Shown: in pieces, positions 57,894 through 64,000 of the stretch
Layout of the letters: each line of letters begins with the position of its first letter
Position numbering within the stretch: the stretch's first letter is position 1
From: Rubidibacter lacunae KORDI 51-2
GTDB lineage: Bacteria; Cyanobacteriota; Cyanobacteriia; Cyanobacteriales; Rubidibacteraceae
Reading direction: 5' to 3'
Assembly: GCF_000473895.1 (NCBI RefSeq)
Contig: NZ_ASSJ01000081.1
Location: forward strand, 62,001-126,000
Length of the DNA stretch: 64,000 nt
Program-made: the position numbers and the translations under genes
Notes under the pieces: model-generated
Seen by the model: the letters and a program-made list of their open reading frames with translations, nothing else
What the model was told of the DNA's origin: nothing
The model's database searches: none

Positions 57894-60170
57894 TTAGGAT
57901 TTGACATGGGGTTGACGGCGGCGCGATCGCCACCACCACCCCCCTGCGATCGCCAGTGCTATCGCGGCGGCTCCACCAATCCACTGCAGCACCGTCACCA
58001 GAGGGGTGGCGCGATCGGCAAGGGCAAATTGCCCAGAGAAGATTGCTATGAAGTTGGCTTCGGAGCGTGCTTTCCAAAAGGCCCTCAATGCTCTGAGCTT
58101 GTCGAAAGCATCACCTTCGCGCAGCGATCGGCCGATATCGTAGTCGAGAATTTGCAATCCCGGTTCGCTACTCGCGTGACGCGCAGCGGCAATGGTACGA
58201 CGGGCTTGTTGCTCTGCCAGGTCGAGCATGCTGGTCAGCCCTTGCGTGTTGTCAAACTCGGTTGGCACCCTCAGTCCGACTGTTTCGAGTTCGGGGTCGA
58301 ACTTGGCCTTCAAAGAATAGTATTTGGCAATCAGCGAATTCGCGCTGAGGTAGGCGAGGAGCGAACCACCGAGCTGCAGATAGGGGAGGTTGGTGCGATC
58401 GTCGAGTTCCTCGGCCAGCTCGGTTGTAGCCGCGAGTGCTGCATGCGCTAAGTAATAAGTTGCGTCAATAGTATTAAACTCTTCGCGCACGACATCGATT
58501 GCAACCGCTGTTGACTTGGCATGAGGTTGGATTGTCAGGGCTTCGAAGGCTTTGAAACTAGCATTGGCGGCTTGGAACAGGGTATTGCTGAAGCGCAATA
58601 CGCGATCGCGCTGCAAGACCGGTCCGGTGCCGTCGAACCCGAGCGCCAATGTATCCTCAACGATCTGCAGCCGTTCATCGGCTAGAGCAGGGGCAACAGC
58701 AGAATAAAACAGTGCCTGCTCGGTTTTTGTAGTGGAAGTATTGAAAGGCAATTTGCCAGACTCTAATTCCTGGAGTGACTGCTGGGCAAGTTTTTGGAAT
58801 CCGTTCGCAGCAATCCAATCACCGTAGGCACGCATTAGGTTAACGGCGTCGGACGCCGATCGCGCCTCGGTTCCGGCCAAACGCGCGAACAGTTCCTCCG
58901 CCCGCGAGTCCACCTTCGACCAGTGTGCGGCAGCTTGGGCAATCAAGTCGCGCTGCTGGCGGTGCGACTTGGTCTGGGCACCTGCGTCTGTATTGGAGGC
59001 AATAACCGAAGTTTCCGTGCGATCGGCATCAATCGCTGCGTTTGAATCGACTGCTGGATTTGTATTGGGAGCGTCGACCCTTTCAGAGGACGACGTAACA
59101 GCGTCGACGGCCAAAAGATTCCGAACGGCTTTAGCGAGCCACAATGCACTGAGGGTTTGGTGATAGGCATCGGCTAGATCGCCGTCTTTAAGGGATTGCT
59201 TGGCCGCGCTGAAGTTCTCGGTGGCGCTGACGAAACCTCTCCGGGCAAACGCTACCGGACTCGTGCCATCTTCAATGTCCGCAGCATCTGAGACTTCATT
59301 CTCCAATCCCAGTTCGCTGCCCAGAAATTTCCGCGGTTCTATCTTGCGGTAACGTGCTTGTAGAGCTTCCACCTGTGCAGTTGTCGCTGCATAGAACTCC
59401 GGGGTTAACTGCGGGCGCTCGTCCTTTGCACCGATCGGCAGCGGTAGCGGCCGCCCGGTCAAGAACCGATAGGCGTCGAAGATATTAGCAGCTTCGAATA
59501 CCTCCAACCCTGTCTCCTGACGGACGGCATCGACTTCCGCTGTTAGCTGCCCGGCCGGGATTGCAATTCGTCGCTTACCAGCCTCGCTCGCCCCTTGCAG
59601 CTTCAGAGGAATGCCGCCAACCGGTCCGATCGTGCCATCGGGGTTGATCGTACCGGTCATGGTGGTGTCGGCACGCACTTTATCGCCCAGCGCCAAAGCC
59701 AGGACGTGAACGGTAAATAGACCGCCCGCACTCGGTCCGTCTATCGAGCCGTTGTACTCGAAGGAAAACCGGCGGTGACCGAAGTCGCGGCCCAGCAAGA
59801 AGCTGGTGGTGGCGATCGCGGACCAAGCGGCCGATCGCCACTGGTCGCCAGCATTATCCAGACGCGATTCGAAGAACCCAACTTTTAATAACGGTGCGGG
59901 GTCGCGCTCGATACCGATCGTTGCCTGTCCCACACCGCCGGTCGGCGGCGTCGTCTGGCGAAAAACCATTACGTCCGCGTTGGATTCGCGGCGGCCGAAC
60001 GCCAGGGGCATTAATGCCAACACGGAAGGCGATCGCGACATCACTAGTGACGAAGTCGCGGCGATCGCTGCCAAGAAAGCGCCATGAAAGGCAATTGCGA
60101 CCGCCAAGCCGAGTGCCAGCAAGCTTGAGCCCGAGCGGAAAATACGTCGTCGAGATAAGCGTTGGAACAT
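57894..60170 (-). CDS. membrane-anchored Lon-type (S16) peptidase without AAA+ module
   Basis: 758 residues. An N-terminal signal-anchor (about 14-38) precedes a Lon protease domain (about 65-240). The catalytic Ser is in GPSAGG (Ser 147) and the Lys in GGIPLKLQGA (Lys 190), the same 43-residue spacing as in E. coli Lon. A long helical region follows (about 260-720) with many Ala/Leu/Gln, then a C-terminal membrane helix (about 722-745) and a short basic tail. There is no AAA+ ATPase domain, so it must use another partner or none. The domain is probably outside the cytoplasm. Its start ATG at 60170 begins the signal. Substrate unknown. Confidence 0.85.
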   Translation of the reverse strand: MFQRLSRRRIFRSGSSLLALGLAVAIAFHGAFLAAIAATSSLVMSRSPSVLALMPLAFGRRESNADVMVFRQTTPPTGGVGQATIGIERDPAPLLKVGFFESRLDNAGDQWRSAAWSAIATTSFLLGRDFGHRRFSFEYNGSIDGPSAGGLFTVHVLALALGDKVRADTTMTGTINPDGTIGPVGGIPLKLQGASEAGKRRIAIPAGQLTAEVDAVRQETGLEVFEAANIFDAYRFLTGRPLPLPIGAKDERPQLTPEFYAATTAQVEALQARYRKIEPRKFLGSELGLENEVSDAADIEDGTSPVAFARRGFVSATENFSAAKQSLKDGDLADAYHQTLSALWLAKAVRNLLAVDAVTSSSERVDAPNTNPAVDSNAAIDADRTETSVIASNTDAGAQTKSHRQQRDLIAQAAAHWSKVDSRAEELFARLAGTEARSASDAVNLMRAYGDWIAANGFQKLAQQSLQELESGKLPFNTSTTKTEQALFYSAVAPALADERLQIVEDTLALGFDGTGPVLQRDRVLRFSNTLFQAANASFKAFEALTIQPHAKSTAVAIDVVREEFNTIDATYYLAHAALAATTELAEELDDRTNLPYLQLGGSLLAYLSANSLIAKYYSLKAKFDPELETVGLRVPTEFDNTQGLTSMLDLAEQQARRTIAAARHASSEPGLQILDYDIGRSLREGDAFDKLRALRAFWKARSEANFIAIFSGQFALADRATPLVTVLQWIGGAAAIALAIAGGWWWRSRRRQPHVKS

Positions 60171-60328
60171 GGGAGCCGCCTTTCGTGCGTCGATACCGTT
60201 AAATTTCGCGCGCGCGGGGTCTGTATTGGCTGGAGCGGCAATTTCCTACTTGTGGCAATCGCGTTTCAATGAATCAATGTTATTGAAGCGGCAGCGGAAA
60301 CCGTCCTCAAGCCAAGGCTAACGGCCAG

Positions 60329-60583
60329 CTAGCGGTTGCCATCGGGAGTGGGCGAACTCGCCGGCTCTGCTGATGCTGGTGGGCGTTCGCGTCCGAGCCA
60401 GGCGATCGCCCGCGGGTCGAAGGAGTCGAACTGGAGCTTGCGAGCGTTAGATGCTGCGGCCAGGGCGATACCGGCGATCGCGTAGACGGGGAACGGCACG
60501 GCTGGCAACTGCAGGTGCAGCATCCACTGCACCAACTCTACCAACACGAACATGAAAAAAAATGCGACCAGCCACAATCCCAT
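60329..60583 (-). CDS. small two-helix membrane protein
   Basis: 84 residues from the ATG at 60583, which has AGGAG eight bases upstream. Two hydrophobic segments (about 2-25 and 33-51) precede a soluble, Pro/Ser-rich C-terminus (FDPRAIAWLG, then PPASAEPASSPTPDGNR). A GTG at 60607 would add eight residues but has no ribosome-binding site. I do not recognise the family. The nearest gene is the nucleosidase, divergent, with 129 bases between starts. Confidence 0.6.
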   Translation of the reverse strand: MGLWLVAFFFMFVLVELVQWMLHLQLPAVPFPVYAIAGIALAAASNARKLQFDSFDPRAIAWLGRERPPASAEPASSPTPDGNR

Positions 60584-60712
60584 CGCCAGCACTCCTCGCA
60601 AACGCACATTATTCTAAACGCCATTTCTAGGAGGCGGGTTTCCCTCGGGTGCCGCAAGCTTCACTACACTGCAAAGACGGCACCCTTGCCGCGCTATTGC
60701 AAGAACCCGGTT

Positions 60713-61378
60713 ATGACCGCATCACCTGCCTTGCCGATCTCTGCCATTCTCGTGCCACAGGGTGCCGAATATTGCGCTGTCCGTCGCGGATTGCCGCGCG
60801 CATCTGCTCCCGTCGCGATTGCGGTTCCGGCCGGCAGCGAGGCGATCGCTCGCTTCGTCCGCGCGCATCCCCTGCCCACGAGCGGTTCGCTGCTTCTAGT
60901 TGGATTGTGCGGCAGTCTGTCGCCCGACTTGCCCGTGGGTACTGCGGTACTCTACCGCGACTGCCGCGATCGCGACCGGACACTCGCCTGCGATCGCGTC
61001 CTGACTGCCCGGTTGCAAGCGCAACTGCCAGCGGCGGCTATCTCGTCGGGGTATACAGCGGATCGTGTTATCTGCTCGGTTGCCGAAAAGCAAGCACTGC
61101 GAGCGGAGTTCGGTACCGATGTCGTGGATATGGAAGGCAGCGGACTGCTGGCAGCCTTGCCGAACCGGTCGATTGCCATGCTGCGTGCGGTCAGCGACGG
61201 GTGCGATCGGGACTTGCCCGACCTCAGTCGGGCCATTGATGCCAGCGGACAACTGCAACCGCTGACCGTTGCCGCCGAGTTACTGCGCCAACCCGTCGCA
61301 TCTGTCCGCTTCGCACTCGCTGCGACCCGCGCGCTCTCTGCTCTGACAGATGCAGTTGCTTGCGTTTTTGCATCGTGA
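60713..61378 (+). CDS. nucleoside phosphorylase/MTA-SAH nucleosidase-like protein
   Basis: 221 residues from the ATG at 60713. PNP_UDP_1-type fold: LLLVGLCGSLSPDLPVGTAVLY near the start and the catalytic VDMEGSGLLAAL with the adjacent AMLRAVSDG. It resembles the HpnG/MTA-SAH nucleosidase group, which splits the glycosidic bond of adenosyl compounds. No hopanoid gene is adjacent, so the substrate is uncertain. The frame is open upstream to 60515, but the family starts here. An IS630 remnant abuts its 3' side. Confidence 0.85.
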   Translation: MTASPALPISAILVPQGAEYCAVRRGLPRASAPVAIAVPAGSEAIARFVRAHPLPTSGSLLLVGLCGSLSPDLPVGTAVLYRDCRDRDRTLACDRVLTARLQAQLPAAAISSGYTADRVICSVAEKQALRAEFGTDVVDMEGSGLLAALPNRSIAMLRAVSDGCDRDLPDLSRAIDASGQLQPLTVAAELLRQPVASVRFALAATRALSALTDAVACVFAS

Positions 61379-61399
61379 GTGGCAGTCCGCCAGCAGCTA

Positions 61400-61533
61400 A
61401 TACTAAATCCGGGAAAATGTGATACGAGTAGTAGGTGTCAGATTCGCGAGATGAGTCACCATGCCGGGAAAGCTCTACATCGATATCGCCGAGTCCGCTG
61501 AAGAACTGCGCTCCCTACTCCTCTCAACCTCTA
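61400..61533 (+). mobile_element. truncated IS630-family copy (5' end only)
   Basis: The sequence from 61400 (ATACTAAATCC...) is an inverted near-copy of the opposite end of the next element (62540-62674), including the first 24 codons of its transposase ORF (ATG at 61461, MPGKLYIDIAESAEELRS). It stops at 61533, where the second element begins. It is a 5' fragment of an IS630 element in rightward orientation. Confidence 0.75.
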
Positions 61534-61556
61534 ATACCAATTCCTCAAAGTCCTGA
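61461..61556 (+). pseudogene. truncated IS630 transposase N-terminus
   Basis: 31 codons from the ATG at 61461. The first 24 match the N-terminus of the leftward copy (62613 downward) with a few changes; the last residues read into the abutting element. No function. Confidence 0.7.
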
Positions 61557-62674
61557 CACGGATAGCTGGTCGATGAGCCACCACCACCCGGTCAGCGAGG
61601 CGATGAGGTCCCGTCCCGCCAGCTGCAGTCGCGTCCTGACCTGCTCTCGGAGTTCCTCCAAGTCACCGCAGGTCAGCCACTTCAGTCCGCTCTTTAACCA
61701 TTCCCAGCACCGCTCGATTGGATTCACCTGGGGACTGTAAGCCGGCTGAAACAGCAATATTACGATCTCCGGCACTTTCAGCGCTCCCGCTCGGTGCGCT
61801 CCCGCTCCATCGACCTGCATCACGTGCAGCTCCCGCGGATACGCCGCTGCAAACTGCTCCAGGTACTGCTCGAAACACCGACTGTCGAGATGGCTGAACT
61901 CCCAGAAGTAGCTTTCCCCCGTCATCGGCTCCACCGCTCCGTACAACCAGAACGCCTGGAAGCGCCACTGCACCTCCCCCACCGGCTTCACCCCAGGAGC
62001 GGTCAGTACCCGCCCGGTCTCGGTGTGCAATCCAAAGCGGCTCTCGTCCTGGCACCAGTAACGCACCCACTCGTAGTCCACCACCGCTTCGACCCGGCTC
62101 TTCAGTTCCTGGGCAATGCGCTCGGGCAGTTTTTTTAAACTCATCCACGGCATCGGCGTCTTGCTTGACGTCGACGGGACGCGGCGCCTTCGGCTTCGCC
62201 CCGAGGCGGTAGCGCACGGTGTCGTGGACGGTGGAATAGGGCAGCTTCAGGTCCTAGACGGCTTCGAGCCAGGTCTGGACTTCCACATAACTGGAGAAGC
62301 TGCGCTCGTTCTGGAGCTCTTGCTGCAATTGGGCGAGGGCATCGCCAGAGATCTCTGGCGGGCGACCGGAGCGCGGCTTGGGCTCGGTGAGGGCGCTCAA
62401 GCCGCCGCCGCGGTAGTCTCTGAGCCAGCGCGAGACGGTGACGCGAGTACGCCCGAGGAGGCTGGCAACCTGGGTTGCTTGGGAAGCATGCCCGCACTTG
62501 AGCCAGTAGAGAGCCTGCAGCTTTTCCTTGACTCTGGCATTGGAGGCTGAGAGAAGGAGGGAGCGCAGTTCTTCAGCGGACTCGGCGATATCGATGTGGA
62601 GCTTTCCCGGCATGATGACTCAACTCGCGAACCTGACACCTACTACTCGTATCACATTTTCTCGCATTTGGTAT
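61534..62674 (-). mobile_element. IS630-family insertion sequence (about 1.14 kb)
   Basis: Ends resemble each other: ATACCAATTCC at the left end and ATACCAAATGC (reverse strand) at the right end, next to TA or a decayed TA, the usual IS630 target. It holds a transposase in two frames (61545-62153 and 62254-62613). It lies directly against the inverted fragment at 61400-61533, suggesting insertion of one copy into another followed by loss. Confidence 0.78.
61545..62613 (-). pseudogene. IS630-family transposase, interrupted by a stop and a frame change
   Basis: The N-terminal part (62613-62254) has a helix-turn-helix region (QVASLLGRTRVTVSRWLRDY) and a GRPPEIS linker, ending in an in-frame TAG at 62254 where homologues continue (DLKLPYSTVHDTVRYRLG follows). 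The C-terminal DDE part (62153-61545) has the first Asp in CQDESRFGLH, the second in MQVDGAGAH and the final Glu in SPQVNPIERCWEWLK. The two parts are one base out of register at an A7 run on the coding strand (62130-62136). The repair needed is removal of one base or a +1 shift, not the -1 shift common in IS630 elements. All three catalytic residues are kept, so decay is recent. Confidence 0.85.
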
Positions 62675-62763
62675 CACCTCCGTCAAGGAGTCTGTCCGGG
62701 AGCTCCATGCTGCCGCTATTCGTTCAAGGTTGGTTCTAAAGCAGGGTTTGGCGATCGCGAGAT

Positions 62764-62797
62764 CGCCCATCTATAGATCTCGCCCATCTATAGATCT
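62764..62797. repeat. 17-bp perfect tandem repeat, two copies
   Basis: CGCCCATCTATAGATCT occurs twice in a row (62764-62780 and 62781-62797) with no spacer. It lies in the spacer between the IS630 element and the DUF3120 gene. Each unit contains the palindrome AGATCT and TCTATAGA. Function unknown. Confidence 0.9.
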
Positions 62798-62946
62798 GTG
62801 GAGGCATGAACCCGGGTTCGGACTTGTCTGCCGTCTCAATGCACCCGAGCCTTAGAACCCGGGCTTAGAATTTGCTGCTGCGATCGCTTGCAATATCCCC
62901 CCAGGGGGCATATGCTGCCGTATGGTAAACTGTGGCAAAGTAAAGA

Positions 62947-63699
62947 TTGGTAACGATTCCTAATAAAGCTTTGTTAAAAACTTCCCACTACCCCAGCGTC
63001 GCGGTTGTTGCTGAGGCTCGGCAAGAGCGGCCCGTTATTTGCCAGTCGCAGCCCGATATGGATCGGCGCAGTCGCTGGCAGGCATTTTGGGCGGCTGTCT
63101 TTCTAGTGTCGGTTCCCGTGTTTGCCGAAGCACCTTTGGTGCGTCAGGTGCCATGGTTGTGTTTGCTCCTCACGTTGGGCTGGCTCTGGATGGCAACACG
63201 GTTGCGATCGCGTCCCCAAACCGCCCTCTGGGGCGATATCTTGCTGGGGTTTGTCTGGACCTGGGTGACGGGCGCGATTTACTGGGGCTGGCTGCGCTGG
63301 GAACCGCTCGCGCACATTCCCGTTGAGGCATTGGGGCTGCCGCTGGCAGTATGGTGTATTCTGCGCGGCTGGGGCTTGCTCGGTAATTGGTTTTATCTGG
63401 GCTCTCTATTGGGAACGGCATTAACTGACGCGTACTTGTATCTGACCGATCTGACGCCGTATTGGCGGGAAGTGATGCGCGTCGATCCACAGACAGCCGT
63501 GTTGCTTCTGCGCGAAGCTGCTCTTCAAGTACAGACGCCTTGGGGGATTGCCAATGCGATCGCCATTGCCGCATTACTCGTCGCGATCGGGCTGTGGGCG
63601 CTGCAAAAACCACAACCGCACTGGCGGGCGTTTGCCGGTGCGGTACTGTGCACGATCGTCGTGGATGGTTTGTTCTGGACAGTTGCCTTATTGGGATAG
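62947..63699 (+). CDS. DUF3120 membrane protein
   Basis: 250 residues from a TTG at 62947. Several hydrophobic helices with WGDILLGFVWTWVTGAIYWGWLRWEP, IPVEALGLPLAVW and GNWFYLGSLLGTALTDAYLYLTDL match DUF3120, an integral membrane family of unknown function in cyanobacteria. An ATG at 63058 would start just before the first helix and drop the 37-residue polar leader. Homologues I recall have such a leader, so the TTG is kept with reserve. It converges with the polysaccharide export gene. Confidence 0.85.
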   Translation: MVTIPNKALLKTSHYPSVAVVAEARQERPVICQSQPDMDRRSRWQAFWAAVFLVSVPVFAEAPLVRQVPWLCLLLTLGWLWMATRLRSRPQTALWGDILLGFVWTWVTGAIYWGWLRWEPLAHIPVEALGLPLAVWCILRGWGLLGNWFYLGSLLGTALTDAYLYLTDLTPYWREVMRVDPQTAVLLLREAALQVQTPWGIANAIAIAALLVAIGLWALQKPQPHWRAFAGAVLCTIVVDGLFWTVALLG

Positions 63700-63725
63700 C
63701 GCAGGCGAGTTGCCGATGCGGATCT

Positions 63726-63743
63726 AAGCTTGAAGACAAGCTT
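63726..63743. terminator. short hairpin between convergent genes
   Basis: AAGCTTG (63726-63732) pairs with CAAGCTT (63737-63743) around a four-base loop, between the stops of the DUF3120 gene and the export-protein gene. No T-run follows on either strand. It might help end transcription from both sides. Confidence 0.3.
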
Positions 63744-63781
63744 GGAGGCTGTGCTCCAACCTCACGACGGGCTTCCGCAAG

Positions 63782-64000
63782 TTAATCGATGAGTCGGTCG
63801 AGCCCGACCACTGCATTGAGGATTCTGGCGAACGGATCTAAAACAGTTGCAATCGTGTCGGTTGTAGCGGCAAGTCCAGAGCGGCGCACGATAATCACGT
63901 CCTCGTTTCGCATCGCTGGATTGTTCTCGGGGTCGAGATCGGTCTCGAAGTCGACGGGGATCTCGCGTTTGGTTACCGTACCATCCGGATTCAAACGTAC
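63782..64000 (-). CDS. polysaccharide export protein, C-terminal part
   Basis: About 72 codons of the 3' end are present; the rest lies beyond the right edge. The visible part (VRLNPDGTVTKREIP, then NPAMRNEDVIIVRRSG and a C-terminal helix ending GLDRLID) matches the end of Wza/BexD-type outer-membrane export proteins with SLBB domains, where the NEDVI(I/V)V segment closes the last SLBB repeat. It probably exports capsule or exopolysaccharide. Any partner genes are outside the window. Confidence 0.75.
   Translation of the reverse strand, partial: VRLNPDGTVTKREIPVDFETDLDPENNPAMRNEDVIIVRRSGLAATTDTIATVLDPFARILNAVVGLDRLID

Noticed and set aside
62130-62136. Programmed -1 frameshift site in the IS630 transposase.
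   Set aside because: The two frames differ by +1, not -1, and an extra in-frame TAG is present, so plain decay is more likely.

Overview
This window comes from a cyanobacterium with moderately high GC. The octamer GCGATCGC (the HIP1 repeat typical of cyanobacteria) and its core GATCGC occur throughout genes and spacers. The gene content is also cyanobacterial: VIPP1, a glgB with the long N-terminal region, narB/nrtP/nirA behind an NtcA-type promoter, a probable monoglucosyldiacylglycerol synthase, and cyanobacterial DUF families (DUF1816, DUF3318, DUF3120, DUF4230, DUF4278, UPF0367). An NrtP-type nitrate permease and glycine-betaine-type ABC genes fit a marine or halotolerant lifestyle, but this is inference. 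The genus cannot be fixed from the sequence alone.

Layout. 0-5.4 kb: the 5' part of an RND/HlyD adaptor gene, a decayed IS256-family transposase, a COG0523 metallochaperone-type GTPase with a His-rich loop, cysS, and a second IS256 fragment. 5.5-11.5 kb: a membrane PIN/TRAM protein, a HemW-like radical SAM protein, an aminotransferase, a thioredoxin, VIPP1 and a DUF1816 protein. 11.6-17.2 kb: a leftward cluster rlmB, mrnC, a STAS-domain gene, carA, trpD, a 41-residue membrane protein and a universal stress protein. 17.5-23.1 kb: a pentapeptide-repeat protein, glgB, hisH, and a UPF0367/ABC-ATPase pair. 23.2-29.2 kb: an OpuA-like permease and ATPase, a ClpC-type chaperone lacking the usual middle domain, and a DUF4230 protein. 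29.3-36.5 kb: a fused desaturase/short-chain dehydrogenase divergent from an mgdA-like glycosyltransferase, a DUF3318 protein, a NurA-domain nuclease and a DUF6817-like protein. 37-41 kb: ribD, a HAD phosphatase and pfkA. 41.5-48.6 kb: an IS6-family remnant and the nitrate assimilation cluster narB, nrtP, nirA. 48.8-57.6 kb: a saccharopine-dehydrogenase-like protein, a DUF4278 protein, icd, tsaB overlapping a large hybrid histidine kinase, and recF. 57.9-64 kb: a membrane-anchored Lon-type peptidase without an AAA+ module, a small membrane protein, a nucleosidase-like protein, two IS630-family copies in opposite orientation, a DUF3120 protein, and the 3' end of a polysaccharide export gene.

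How the genes work together. The clearest functional unit is nitrate assimilation (uptake by NrtP, nitrate to nitrite by NarB, nitrite to ammonium by NirA). It has a complete NtcA-activated promoter in front of nirA and a second NtcA-type palindrome in front of nrtP. tsaB is translationally coupled to the kinase gene by an overlapping stop and start. Most other genes are single housekeeping genes with long spacers between them.

No CRISPR array, rRNA, tRNA, prophage or recognisable defence island was seen. The features most worth a second look are the CBS/Cys-rich/three-receiver kinase, the ClpC without its middle domain, the stand-alone Lon peptidase, the STAS gene that seems to start at ATT, and the candidate LexA box in front of nurA.
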